Shown one piece after another: positions 48,630 to 61,144 of a DNA stretch of 64,000 nucleotides. This DNA comes from Athripsodes cinereus (lineage: Eukaryota; Arthropoda; Insecta; Trichoptera; Leptoceridae), in NCBI GenBank assembly GCA_947579605.1, contig OX388309.1, forward strand, positions 21,767,071-21,831,070, read 5' to 3'. The translations under genes and the position numbers were made by a program. The notes under the pieces were generated by a model. The model worked only from the letters and a program-made list of their open reading frames with translations, ran no database searches and had not been told where the DNA came from. How positions within the stretch are numbered: position 1 is the first letter of the stretch; each line of letters opens with the position of its first letter.

Positions 48630-50424
48630 ATATTATCGTAACAATAGGATGTGATTTAAACTTCAAGGCATTTAATTAAAACACATATCAATAAAAAAGA
48701 AAAAAACACCCAACCGTTTTACTATTCATAAGAACATCTTGAGTATGTTCATAAAAGAAATATTAATTTATACTCAACATAGTATTGAATTATTTACAGT
48801 AATTTTTTGATTCAGAAATAATAAAATTTTGGATCTGAGTATATTTTTTTCTCTACGTTCGAGCATGTCTTCAGATTTGTATTTATTGTTTAGTTTCACA
48901 TCAAACATTAAAGAAGTACTAAATTACTTTTTTTACCTTTACATAAAATGACATGTGTTAATTTTTTTTCTTATAATTCCACATCCGTCTTCATTGTATT
49001 ATTTAACATTTTGATTACAAAAAAATGTATATATTGGAATTCGTCAGAATTTAATACAATACAAATAAAATATTTGACACTCCCGTCTTAAAAATCGTGA
49101 TTCACAATTACATGTGTTATACATATATTATTTACAATAAGCATATTAGGTAGATATATATATTTAAAAAAAAAAATTATTTATTAGCAATTTTATTGAG
49201 CAATTCACATATGATTTTATTATTCCTTATAAATATTTCATACTCCCTCTAAGGTTAAAATAGAAGATTTAATTATGACCTAACATTTGTTCTATCGTAT
49301 TGAGAGTAGGTATCTACATTTATTTAAACAATCAATAAATGTATTTTTAATAAACCTAAATATACCCTTAACAGTAAGTAATAAATGTTTTGTATTGTGG
49401 AGATAAAGTAAGTGGTAACCAAAGGCATCATATTCGGAATCTCTCAATTAAACTTTCAGAGAGAAGGCACCTACTCAGACAATTCATATTTTAGTATTTT
49501 TTTTTTTTATTATTTTATTTCTCTTAAAGGACACAAACAATTCAAATTAACAAATATTAACAGTCATATTTTTCCAGAAAACAAACCAATCAAGGTCCCG
49601 CAAATTACCGAAGCGTATGACGAACAAGTAAAGTTGCAAGTTTACAGTTATAACACAAACTCACCCCACCCATATCAAATGCAAAAATCAAAACAAACCT
49701 CGTGAAAATGAGAAGTAGTAGTAGTATAAAAGTTCATTCAATTTTGTCACTTTTTTATTATTTCTACGCAAAAAGATTTAGGTGATAAATCTGGAGCAGT
49801 AAACTCCAGTTTATCAAAACTTATCAACAAAGTTATAAACAATTTTATATAAATGTTCACATTACATTCAAAGAAATCTACCAATAAATTGATAAAAGCT
49901 ATAAAATTTGTCCTTACATGAATTTATGGTTAGCCTTAAGGTCTAACCAACCTAAATCATCTCGCAGCAATCTTTTGTAACATCTCGTGTAAATAAAAGT
50001 TTGTTAATTGCTGATTTAATCAGCATAGATAAAACAATATGTAATGTACATACCTACATCTAACCGTCTGTGCCTATTGAGTAATCTTATAAGCGCCTCT
50101 TGAGTAACGCTTTATTCTCTTTCAAGGAGTGTCCGGCATCAAAAAGGTGACGTAATGTAACGTTATTAGGTAGGTACTCGATGCAAAAAACCATCGACAT
50201 AATAATATTTTATATTAGGTATATATTCCTAAGAGACAGTCGATGATCCGCATGTGAACAACACAAGGAATGCAAATGTTCATATAAAAATTAGGTATAT
50301 TTCTCATAACACGCTAGTGGTTTTACAACCAATACTTTATTGTCTGCTTCTCGGATTGAGCTTACATTTTAGAGAGTTAAAATTTTTATATAAAATAAAA
50401 AATATTATTTCATATGTGTAGTTA
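48630..50424. other. AT-rich intron sequence, nothing recognised
   Basis: The open frame at 49412-49705 (97 codons) has AT-driven codon use and no recognisable motif; treated as chance. Confidence 0.5.
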
Positions 50425-50432
50425 GTCTACAC

Positions 50433-50800
50433 CGGAGGTTTTCAAAGTGGGGGCGCGCCCCCCGCGGATTTTCTGCTGTTATGGCAATAAAAACCAAGTA
50501 CCGAAATAAACTTGACATTGGTAGTGATTTGCGCTGTGCAATTTCTGTAGTAAAGCCGAGAATCAGAAACCTAGTCAAATCGATGTAAGCACATCCATCA
50601 CATTCCAATAAGTAGGTATTATTTAATTAATTTTGTATAATTATTGATTTTTGTGTAACTTTAATAAGCAATAAAAATGCTTAATTTGTTATAACAGCTT
50701 TTTTCTGACCCGATAAACCTAAAAAAAAATCGGGGGGGGGGCGTGGAAATATGTTTTGGTAGGAAAGGGGGCGCGGCCCAAATAAGTTAGGGAACCCCTG
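50433..50800. mobile_element. hAT-type MITE with 8-bp target duplication
   Basis: 368 bp, flanked by the exact duplication GTCTACAC (50425-50432 and 50801-50808). The ends are inverted: CGGAGGTTTTCAAAGTGGGG on the left; the right end reads CAGGGGTTCCCTAACTT on the minus strand, each followed by GGGGGCGCG-type sequence. CAGGGGTT-type ends plus 8-bp duplications define hAT elements. No transposase is encoded. A 10-base G-run lies inside (50732-50741). Confidence 0.88.
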
Positions 50801-51019
50801 GTCTACACTGACTACGCCACTCATGGCTACGTTGGATATGTGGTAGACCAGACCAGAAATATAGTGTAGAGCAGTAAAGAAAACCTTAAAAAAAAAAAAA
50901 AAATTTACCACTGCGTGTATATTCATTCATACTTACTCATATTATCTAGGTACACTAAATATTTTAATTATATCTAGAGCTTAGATCTTTCATACGAAAA
51001 TGATTATTAACAAATTATA

Positions 51020-51270
51020 AGTACCTACATGATGACAAAATCATTCCATGATCAGTATATATGTAGCTAGGTACCTACTTGGTGACAAAATCATTCCATG
51101 ATGTGTATATACGTAGCTAGGTACTTGGTGACAAAATCATTCCATGATGTGTAGGTATTGTACGTACCTAGGTACTTGGTGACAAAATCATTCCATGATG
51201 TGTATATACGTAGCTAGGTACTTGGTGACAAAATCATTCCATGATGTGTATAGGTATATGTAACTAGGTA
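51020..51270. repeat. Minisatellite, five units of 46-51 bp
   Basis: The core TGACAAAATCATTCCATGAT starts at 51033, 51083, 51129, 51180 and 51226, giving spacings of 50, 46, 51 and 46. Units are joined by GTAGCTAGGTAC-type partial palindromes. High identity between units suggests recent expansion. Confidence 0.93.
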
Positions 51271-51984
51271 TTTATAAGAATGTAATTCTGATTTTGGGAA
51301 ATGACAAGAACATGTCTTATTCTGCTTATTGAAGTGGGAAAATTCAGGCCGAACATCTAAAGCTAAAGTAAGCCTGCTTATATGTTTCACAGTTCAATCT
51401 AGACATGGAGGCTTTTCTATATATATGTTTGTTAAGTAATTTTATCACTTGATCGTGATAATAAATAAACAGAATTAATTACTGATTACGAATATATGAA
51501 TGTATCTAAATCTATGATCCTACATACATAACTATTTCGTGTTGATAATAGAAGGAAAATTAAATGAAAATTGTTGAGCAGAAGACTATATACATTAATT
51601 TATATCCATGACCTACAAAACTACAATCTTGACATGAGCTTTTATACATATTTTAATTTTGTACTTCAGTTGGTCATTTAAAGTATAAATTTTATAAAGG
51701 TGATTTAATTAATATTTTACCCTATATTCTGCATCACTTTTATAAATAGTACATTTAAAAAGAAAAATGATCTTCAATACAATATGAACAATTATTCTGT
51801 AAAAAATACGACGAAGAAAGGGCAATTGTAAGCGTTCTCTTTATCATAACATCAATAATAAGGTATACTGACGCGAATCGACCTTTTCTGGCCACAGCCA
51901 ATAATAAGCGAGTTTCTTTACAAAATGTTCAGGGAGACTAAACTCAGTAGATCTAGTATCAAAGAATATATAAGTTATCTATTA

Positions 51985-52150
51985 CTATTTAGTAATTTAT
52001 TTATTCACAACCAGTTACACACTTCAAACTACACATACAAATAGATACAAATACTATTTAAGTACCGAATATAAATACTATAGTAATATACCTACTATTT
52101 AAGTATTGACAATGCATCTAAGGGTCTTCAAAAACTTTCCACTTTTGCAT
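51985..52150 (-). repeat. LINE 3' tail fragment, antisense
   Basis: Starts TAATTTATTTATTCAC on the + strand, like the 3' end of the LINE at 33192 (TTATTTATTCATTCACC), followed by an A- and C-rich stretch. Confidence 0.4.
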
Positions 52151-52202
52151 GATATATCTTAATCTTGAGGTGAGTCTCCTTTCAAGAACACCAACTTGAC
52201 AT

Positions 52203-52300
52203 TTTTTTTTATAAAAGATGTATCTAGGTTTTGTTATAAACCCAAATACAACCTTATACACCTTTCGCAGTAAGCTACTAAAAGCTTGTATCGTGAAAGT
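52203..52300 (-). repeat. SINE A, 3' fragment
   Basis: Antisense 3' end with GATGTATCTAGGTTTTGTTA and CACCTTTCGCAGTAAGC. Head missing. Confidence 0.75.
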
Positions 52301-53006
52301 TTGTAAGATTAAATAAAATATTCGTCTATTCTACTCTTTTCAAGTCCATTCACTCGTTTGCGAGTGATTTAGGAAAATAATTGTCTAGATTCACCTCTAG
52401 GCTTTTTATTTAACGTTTTCTGCAATATTTTATATCATCTAACTATCGTCAAGAAAATCTCAATTTATGTAGGTCTTATTCTCTTTCAAGAGATACCTCA
52501 CTTTAACTATCCTCAGTTATTATTATAAACCATTGATTTATTTGGAAACAACTTTAAAAAAATATTATTTAGCTTGATAGTAACCTTTAATCATACACCT
52601 TATATTAGACGATAAACAAATAAATAGTCAATATAAATAATAATATCTAGTACATAATGAAGTCATACGTGGGAATTTATCGAAGTCTCTAACATAATGC
52701 TTTCTTATTTATTTATTTCATTATTTTAATTCATACCGCGACTTAGGCAATACATTGTTGTGAATGTAATAAATATCAAATGTTTTAAAATTATAAATAT
52801 AAACTTTTCATATCACCGACGACAGAACTAAAACTAGAAATCTCCTTATAAGAATATTATAATATGAATTGTAAAAGCAATATGTGACATGATTACTGAC
52901 TAGCTGTAATACCTAAGAAATAATATTATTAAATTGTATATTTTATGTACCTAACCGATACCTAACTGAGATGATCTTACGTGGTACAAGGGAGGAAGGA
53001 CACGTA

Positions 53007-53191
53007 GGCCTAGTCAAAACACATTTAAGCGTTACGTTTTCGTTTCGTTTTCGTTCAAACGCGGACGACGTTGCGAGAACGCGTCAATTTCCGTAGCTAC
53101 TTGTGTATTTTAGCTACGAAAATTGACACGTTCTCGCAACCTTGTCTTGTTTGAACGAAAACGTAACGCTAAAATGTGTTTTGACTAGGCC
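53007..53191. mobile_element. Foldback (long inverted repeat) MITE
   Basis: 185 bp. Arms 53007-53099 and 53111-53191 start GGCCTAGTCAAAACACATTT and read through GCGTTACGTTTTCG, TTGCGAGAACG and GTAGCTA, around an 11-nt loop. The left arm has an extra GTTTCGTTTTC duplication and a few changes. CpG-rich compared with the flanks. No coding content; no target duplication seen. Confidence 0.85.
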
Positions 53192-53994
53192 CAATGAACT
53201 ATGGCGCGAATGTAGAATTTAAAAGATTAGCACAACATATGGAGGAATGGAGAATAAAATTCAAACTCGTTGCAAAGACGAGCCCATAAGGCCCTCTAGG
53301 TTCTAAAAACATCTCTGACTGAGAAAAATGATGTTCTTGAAACATACGGGAGTAAGAAGTGATGGAAACTGCCCTTAGATAGCTACCTGAAAACTGGAAA
53401 AACGTATAAAATAAGTTAAAATGGTAATATTTTGACAAAACAAAGAGACTAATAGATTTTTTTGATAATAAAATTAAGTTTTTTTTATTAGAAAAGCTAA
53501 TATCTTTGCTTCAAAATAAGATATAATAGGTATACCTATTTGTTTCTTATATGTGAAGGTATCCTTGAATATGCCCTAAGGTTATTACTATTCTTCTTTC
53601 TTGGTTGGTATTGATGTCCATAAAAGACTAAGGTACAAACATACATATTTATAAAAGAATTTAATGTTTATTAGATTTCAAATACAAATAAATCGATTTA
53701 TAACCATGATTTTCACATGAATAAAATATATTATTATTGTAAAACTTGTTTCTGTCATAAATAATGTAATTTCAATTCTATGATAATAATATATCCTCAA
53801 TTGCAATATAAATTCGCGATTATTTGAAAGTTTTGTTTTATTGTCATGTGATATCATCATAATAATGTACCTATAGAAGTTTTATTGACTACGAATCGCT
53901 GAATATTATTAATTAATTTAATGAATTCTTTAGACTCTATCCAAAATTTCTTTTAATTTTTTTTTCATCTCAAAACTTGATCGTGTCTTCTTCT

Positions 53995-54115
53995 TCAGCC
54001 ATCTCTAACTGCTGGATGTAGATCTTTCTCCATATGCATTTCTCCAACTTGTTTGCCCAGTTCCTCCGACCAACCGATCATTTTATTCCTTTTTCCTCAT
54101 CCCATAGCCTTTTAT
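53995..54115 (-). repeat. Possible antisense LINE-derived fragment
   Basis: The minus strand reads IGWSEELGKQVGEMHMEKDL and then HPAVRDG. The segment ATCTCTAACTGCTGGATGTA is like a repeat often seen in lepidopteran genomes (from memory, not checked). No further extent can be set. Confidence 0.3.
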
Positions 54116-54569
54116 TTAAGGACTCGGGTGTCCATGTATTGATTACTTGTCTAGCCTAATGGTATACCTTACGAGTACTAATTAAAAAACTGCTAATTAT
54201 TTATCCGCTTTATTCATTCTTTCCGAATATATTTGTGAATGATTTCTTATCACGTAGGTATAAAGTAGCAGTAATTTTGCAAATCCCACCACATACACAC
54301 TTTGAACAATGAGGAGTTGTATAGGTACTTAATTACAGTAAATATATTAATATTATTATTATTAAGGTAGATCAGTGCCAATAATAATTATAATATAATA
54401 ACAAATTATGCAAGTCTTAACAGCTGATTTAATTACATTATTGTGCGTATAAAAATATATTATATTTTTATACCTGCGTACAATTCAAAATTACTACGCT
54501 AGTAGCCCTAGTACTTAGGCAGTGGTGTAAAACAGAAATAATTATTTCGATTTTCTTATTTGCTATACT

Positions 54570-54740
54570 CCGTTTTTCTACAACAGAACGAATAAGACAT
54601 TTCAATTCAGCGATTAGATATCACCCCCATTCTGAGTAAGTATCTTATTTTTCTACTGGCACAGAGAAGACAATACGCATTGCGAGCATTTAGTCTTGTG
54701 GTTACCCCACTTTTGGGGTATGCCGTGATGGTGTAGTAAT
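54570..54740 (+). repeat. Family C copy
   Basis: AAGACATTTCAATTCAGCGA, GGTTACCCCACTTTTGGGG and TATGCCGTGATGGTGTAG followed by TAATAGTAG. Confidence 0.8.
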
Positions 54741-55020
54741 AGTAGTTATATGCTAAACCTATATATAATATTATTTGCAAATTTTAAAAAATCGTGTAGT
54801 TAAATTTCATGTTCCTACCTATAATTAATATGAAAGCCTCCCCATGAAAATTCATAGAATACACACATCTTTAATGTAGGTATATAATTTTTTTTGTGAT
54901 TTTTCTATAAATCACATTATCGTCATTACTAATTTGACATCATATTACGTAAAGGGTATTATTATGTAATTTTATAGGAATATAGGCATTTTATAGACAT
55001 ATATAAGGCATATTATGTAA

Positions 55021-55280
55021 TTTTATTTTTTATTTATTTCTTTATTTATATTTTTTTTTTATAACATATTTACATAGTTAACAAATACATATAAATAAAA
55101 CATTATTTTTCAATGACTCAACTTCAAAAAGAGAAAATCTCGTGTTTTGAAGTGAGCTACATTGTTACAATATTACAAAACAATACAAAAGTAAACAAAA
55201 AGAAAACAATATCAAAAACATTACCAAAATAAATCCTGAAACTTTCCATAAACTTTAGATAATCTCTCCACAATATTTTA
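55021..55280 (-). repeat. LINE 3' tail fragment, antisense
   Basis: TTTATTTTTTATTTATTTCTTTATT followed by an A/C-rich stretch with many ACAAAA words, resembling the 3'UTR of the LINE at 33192-33679 read in reverse. Confidence 0.4.
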
Positions 55281-57340
55281 GACTTTTGGATCCAGTGCTT
55301 CTTATTAATTGGGTGCATTGGATATTGAAATGTTTTACTAAAATAATATTATCGTCACCATTTAACACCTATACATTATTATTTATTTTTTTGTCATAGC
55401 TGCAGTATATTGTATGTACACCTATCTTTATAATAAGTTACTATACCTATGTGACATACCATCATTGTATATTGAACTAGATTGTATTTTCTTCTGCCTT
55501 CTTTCCTCTTACTATAATTTTTTTTTTTAAATATTGTGCTGTTAAATTGTTCATAGTTTAGATACTTTAATTGGCAATGTAAATAATTTCATTGCCAAAG
55601 CTGTTGTGTCTATTAAAAATAAAATAACAAAAAAAAATTAACGATTTTTGATTTTTCACATTTAACATAATCGCAATTACAACATAAAGTAAATAAACTG
55701 AAAAAAAAACTGGAAACCAAACTTTAAATTTTTGTGTAACGCCAATGACTCCTTAGGTATTAAGGCATTTATCTGACATTGTATTACTAAAAAATAACAA
55801 TCTGGTAAAATATAAATTACAATAATATGCGTAATCGTGTACCTATACATGTAATCTGTATTATTTTTACGCTTAATTACTTGCACAACCTAAGCAACGT
55901 ACTCCCATACTTTTTATCTCATTGTTATTTTAATATTTTCAAACAATTTCCGATCAGATAAATTATAATTGAATACAATAAAAAGTTTGCGACATCTTAA
56001 AATTTAAACTAATTTTATTAATTTGGCTATTTTATTTTTTATTTGATATTAAAAAAATTTTATCTTTCTGACGACAATTATTAATTGATAGGTACTATGT
56101 CATTTTTAAAATGGATGTGGATGTTGATCCTAAATAATGTAAAGTGCCCTTGAAGTGATATTATCACAGTACGACGCTTTAAAAATAGTCATATTATTAT
56201 AATTACATATTTTTGAAACGAAAACAAGGTTTACGTTACCATTAGGTAAGTAAAATGACGTATTTATTTTATTACTTAGTATGTTGATATTCAACTACAT
56301 ACTTATTAACAATAAACAACATAATATATAGCTTACTATTTTATTTAAGAAATTTAGTGTTTTGTTCTACATCTATTAAAATTATTTTTTTCATCACGGG
56401 CGCTGTAATATATTTAATTGTCGTAACGTAATTTCACCTATTTTATGATAATGTAATACTCACACTCATAACACTGAACATGTGAATTATTTTGTAATAA
56501 AATTACGTTTTAATAACAAATGTATTAATTTCTTTCCAAGCTACATAGTTTCAAACGTATAAATCTCCATTGTCGTTAGAGGTAGGCACATACATGACAT
56601 TAAATATCTTTATTGATTGATCACGATTCAAAAGTAAATATCTCGATTTTACTTTTCAATAAAACTACAAGTAATTTCAATAAAATTGATACACCGTTAT
56701 GACATCCCAATAATCAATTATTACAGTAATATGTATTATGTCGGTCAATGTTACAATAAGTCAAAGAAATCAAATTTTTATTCAAAAGATCAAAAGGTCA
56801 CAAAAGTGGAAATAGGTGTAATTGTAAATCGACAGCAGGTGAACATGTGGCAGTTATTTCATTAATGAAAAATATTATGAAATAGAATGTTGAAATATTA
56901 CATTACTTCTACTGCACTATGTATTCAATTCTATCAATATTATTGAGCAAATAGACAATGTAAATGTATTTTTACGTAAAAAAGTAGATAATAATAGTCA
57001 ATAATACATAGACACATACCTACATAGAAAATAAATAAGATAGTTGTGACATTTTCAGTAGACTTCAGATTATTTTATTTACATGTGTTTTCTCACTTTA
57101 CTGTTGTTTATATATTTATTTGTTTATTTTACATAATAATAATGTCTACTACAGGACAACATTGCGTGCAGGTAACATAATAATTATGATTGACAAATAT
57201 ATTATTTTCTATACAAAATAAGTTGTGAACACAAATTTTGTTCCGCGTAGATTTTTGCATAATTCTCACATAAATATTTCATTACAATATTTACTTATGC
57301 CAATATTACATCCCCTATAGATAGATAACGAGTAACAAGA
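55281..57340. other. AT-rich intron sequence, nothing recognised
   Basis: No coding signal, repeat family or structure that could be supported. Confidence 0.5.
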
Positions 57341-57549
57341 AAACCAATGTCCTTTATGAAAACAGCTGTACCCCCACCTCAATTTAGGATCTTGAAAGTA
57401 GTAGGAAAGTGGACAAATTTGATGAATTGGTATTTAAGTGTAGGAAAAGTATGGAAAACTGGCATCGTAATAAGAAACTGGTCTCACCCTAGAAGTCATA
57501 TTAAAAATAAGTTGGTTATTAATTTGTTACACAAAATCGAGGAGAGTTT

Positions 57550-57690
57550 GAAATCTTTGTATTATTTTATTATTATGTATGTATATTTGTATGAGTGCGC
57601 AGGTGTTTAGGTTTAGAGTTTTTTTGTTAATATTTTGTAAATGGCGTAAGCCGTATATTTGGTTAAATAAGTAAATAAATAAATACCAGT
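57550..57690 (+). repeat. LINE 3' tail fragment, (AAAT)n
   Basis: ATGGCGTAAGCCGTATATTT then AAATAAGTAAATAAATAAAT. Related to 5870-6012. The open frame just upstream (57347-57610) is not recognised and could be either LINE remnant or chance. Confidence 0.5.
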
Positions 57691-58624
57691 ACCAAAATGA
57701 AAATTTGAAGATTGGGGGGGCTAGAGGTTTGCGATTATACCAATCGTGAAAATTGAGTCTAAAAAGGCTCCCACAATTAGCAGTTGCGACAATAAAAAAA
57801 ATACTTCTAAGCTACTATTATTCATCCCCCCTTTGTAAAAACCTGGTTGCAATTACAAAATTATCATCAAAAACATTATTAGGTACCATTTTCCATCAAC
57901 ACTTAATTTATTTATTTGAGCTATCGATGGTATGTTGAGCGTATGTTAATGGAAAATGTTTCGTAAGTCGAAAGAAAATTGTGATCACATTGCCATATGC
58001 AAATTAATATAAGTTTACCAAAGTATATTACGTTGCTGGTGACCTAGAAAATTTGTTAGAAATATTCGGTAATGTAATATTCATTTTCCGGTTATTTATT
58101 GATATGTCTTATGTTTTAAACACACATTCAATTCATTGCATAATACTATTTTTCTTATATTAAAAAGACCTTATTCCAATGTACCTACTTACAAAGCTAT
58201 ATTTTTCAATGTTCTTTCCTTGTATAGCTTCAAAACGAGTGCTTCTTTTGCTCTTTTCAGTGCCTGCCTCTGACCTTAATAAATATTTCAGTCGTTGTAA
58301 TGTAAGTTTAGCATTTCATTTCTGTCAATAACATTATCTTTTATTCCTTTTTTAAAATATATATGTGGGTTATGTTACATTTGAATAGGTTCTTTAAAAT
58401 TCACTCGATTTCAGATGTTTTGCCATGAAAATAAAGGCAGGACTTAGAAGAATACACTCCAGCATCTACGTATCTTCTGCATACTGTACCACATAATATA
58501 TAGAGCTGTAATTAACATATTCATTACATAGGATCAAAAAATAGCAGTTATTTATAATATAGTTCAATATACTCAATTTTACGATTTCCAAAATATTCCT
58601 GATTCGAACTTATTTTTATTGAAA

Positions 58625-58870
58625 ACTATATATTCCTACCCGGCGTCACCAGGGTGAATTTCACAAAATTTTCGTTATGGCAACACGTGACAGCGGAACT
58701 GTCATACAAACGTCGCTTTCATACAAAAAAAAATCATACCAAATTTCCGAATTTTCCGTTGGATTTTCCAAAAAAAAGTCTTTCATGCAAACCGTCTCCT
58801 AATAATTATGAACACAACAAAAAAAAGAATCACCCAATTCGGTTCAACCGTTCTTAAGTTATGGAGTGAC
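58625..58870 (+). repeat. RTE-like LINE 3'UTR fragment
   Basis: Contains CAATTCGGTTCAACCGTTCT followed by TAAGTTATGGAG, a phrase typical of 3'UTRs of RTE-type LINEs in Lepidoptera (family knowledge, not searched). It abuts an antisense SINE B copy. Confidence 0.4.
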
Positions 58871-58879
58871 ATACATGGT

Positions 58880-59190
58880 CAATCCACTTTGATTTGTAAG
58901 AGATATAGATTCCATTGATATAACACATAGATTCCCACAAATCGAGCTAGTCCAATACTATGTAAGATACGAATCTTGTATTATATGTAGGTACCTACCT
59001 ACTAACTCGACGATACACGCATAAATATAATACAATACACTATACATGTAACATCCAGACCTAGAATATTGAATAGAAACCTCACAACCTGATATTTCAG
59101 GAGTCGCAGATTCCTATTTAAACCAAGAACAATTTCAAGTCCGGGACCTTATGTCTCAAAGGCAAGGAGGTTGCCATCTCACCACAACTT
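58880..59190 (-). repeat. SINE B, diverged, with a short internal insert
   Basis: Antisense body (ACAAATCGAGCTAGTCCAAT) and head (TCTCAAAGGCAAGGAGG) are recognisable but diverged. A hairpin-bearing piece, ATTTCAGGAGTCGCAGATTC, interrupts the middle; the same piece occurs near 3580. Confidence 0.6.
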
Positions 59191-59994
59191 AAATAATATC
59201 GTTTTGAGAAGAAAAAAAAGGTCCGGTCACTACGTATGTACGAAGTTCCAACATATTTAACGATGTTTAACAGTAATAAGTTCCATCATATTATAGGTAG
59301 GTACATTGCAAACACATTGATTACAATGTTATAAAACTGCACATGTAGTTACATATTGAAATAGAAGAAACATTAACAATAATTATAATTATGAACAATT
59401 ATTATGCAATACCACTACACAATAATTATGTATAATATACATAAACTCTTGTACAATAATTTATCTATTTTGTGAGATAAATAATTAATTAAACCAGCCA
59501 TCACAATCGTCTTTCTTCACATCTCATGGTAGAACACAAATATATTAGTAATAATGTGTTTAGATATTATTATGTTTACCTTAAATGTCACTGAGTTTAT
59601 GAAATTAATATGTACTATATTAAGGCAATTAAATATTTTATATGATTTTATACATGAATATACTATTATTCTAACAGTAATTAGTTTGATCTTACATTTC
59701 ATTGATATTACCCTACAATCCTACCATATTCTTATTTTATGTCACTTGTGATACAATAATTATTTGCAGTACCTACACTGTCATTTGATGTTGGGACTTG
59801 TTTGATGATCCGCACTTAGAAATTCAAATATAATACTGAATTAAAGCTGCTGCATCCATCGTCCTTTAGATCGAAAAACTCTCTTGTACATAACATAATA
59901 TACATTATATTATTATGCATTTGTACCAAACATTGGTCTGGACGTAAAACGGTTGTATACAAAACCTTAAAAATAATTGCTCTGTCCATTTATT

Positions 59995-60240
59995 CCATCA
60001 CACCATCTCCGAAAATGGTACAGCCAACGAATTAACAACAAATAATTATTATCAAACAAGTTGTCGGTTTCGTGACATGACAAGAAGTCATTCGGGGTGG
60101 GAGACTCATCTCATCGTTGAATTTAAATGTTAAATGTATTAACTGGTTTTTTTTCGAATAGTTCTCTCTTTTATAGTAGGGCCACTCAAAAAACTTGAAA
60201 GAGACTTATAGCCTGAGACTCTTCCTGGAACTCCAAGGAA
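59995..60240 (-). repeat. Family C, old diverged copy
   Basis: Antisense: TCCATCACACCATCTCCG, GGTACAGCCAACGAATTAAC and CTCATCTCATCGTTGAATTT. Lies just upstream of the ZP exon at 60313. Confidence 0.55.
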
Positions 60241-60312
60241 TTTTCTGTCTCCAATAATAAATATTTTTTAATTAATAATATCAAAAATTAATTTTATTTT
60301 TCATTGTTTCAG

Positions 60313-60602
60313 CTGGTACAAACAGCAAAGTGTGACGATGCCCTCTCGGCTCAAGAGCTCAACAATGCACTTAGCAACGTTTTGGGAGAGCCTAAGTTCA
60401 AATTGGAAGATGAACTTGAAGATGCTGTCAGTTTCGTCAGAGGACCGAGACAGTTGCGTCAAACAAACAGTATTGGACATACCCACATCGACACTATTGA
60501 TGTGCAATGTACCGATAGAGGTATGGATGTCACGGTGGATTTTGCTGAAGAATTCGCCGGTGTTATTTACAGTAAGGGACATTTCAATGACCCAAAGTGC
60601 AA
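60313..60602 (+). CDS. ZP-domain protein, exon with linker and start of ZP-N
   Basis: Acceptor TTTCAG ends at 60312 and donor GTAAGA starts at 60603. The 290 nt encode residues 13-108 plus two bases of residue 109. The exon finishes the signal peptide (LVQTAKC), then gives an acidic, Leu-rich linker (about residues 20-60, with a DELEDA run). From about residue 75 the ZP-N domain starts: Cys78 in DVQC, the GVIYSKG strand and Cys108 in DPKC. This Cys-strand-Gly-Cys pattern is typical of ZP-N in secreted apical extracellular matrix proteins. Base composition is clearly richer in G and C than the flanking intron, as expected for host coding sequence. Confidence 0.88.
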
Positions 60603-61144
60603 GTAAGAAATATTTGTTTTACCTAAAATTGGAAAAAACTTTATTCTATCATCACCTTGTAGTTGTAATGAATGATTTTTATGGCTTCTTAACATAATTT
60701 CCTTTCCAAATTAGAGGTTTATATATTATGTACTAGAAATCCACACCTTTTTCATGGAAGCTGTGTTCATTTTACCTTTTTACCATCCATCTAGTTCTGA
60801 GTTCGTCGGTATCGTCGGTCGTTCCATCTGAGTTCGTCGGTAGCCTGGAGGTAGTGTCTCGGCCTTCAGAACAAGGGGTTCGTGGTTCGATCCCAGGTAC
60901 CGGCAAACTCCCCTTTCACGGCACAAGCTTTTAGCTTAGTGTGAAAGGTGTATAAGGTTGTATTTGGGTTTATAACAGAACCCAGATATATATTTTTATA
61001 AAAAAAAATCTAATTTAAGTTTGTTTTCTACAATATTGCCTCAAAAGATAGAATAGTTAACATTACATAATAATATATTTGTTTATATTTCGTTTTGAGA
61101 TATTATGCGGTACAATGTGAGTAAATTAAAATAACTTATTTCAG
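60603..61144 (+). other. Intron between the first two ZP-N exons
   Basis: 542-bp GT-AG intron in phase 2. About one third is a SINE A copy (60832-61009) in the sense orientation. The rest is AT-rich with no recognisable feature. Confidence 0.85.
60832..61009 (+). repeat. SINE A within the ZP gene intron
   Basis: Full copy with intact-looking A-box and B-box (GGTTCGATCCCAGG) and a T/A-rich end. The head GAGTTCGTCGGT is partly duplicated just upstream (60799-60811). Confidence 0.82.

Larger units (their letters stand above)
11005..60312 (+). other. Giant first coding intron (about 49.3 kb)
   Basis: Runs from donor GTAAGT at 11005 to the acceptor TTTCAG ending at 60312. No other host exon was recognised inside it on either strand. 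Its content is repeats: SINEs of three families, LINE bodies and tails, hAT and foldback MITEs, an LTR fragment and a minisatellite, separated by unassigned AT-rich DNA. The insertion orientations are mixed, and the intact LINE at 17594-22347 lies in the same sense as the gene. Whether internal promoters or enhancers are present cannot be seen from sequence alone. Confidence 0.7.

Noticed and set aside
49412..49705. 97-codon open frame
   Set aside because: Interrupted by a poly-T stretch, ordinary AT-rich codon use and no recognisable domain.
51020..51270. CRISPR-like array
   Set aside because: Linkers are nearly identical to one another, so this is a tandem minisatellite; the setting is an animal genome.
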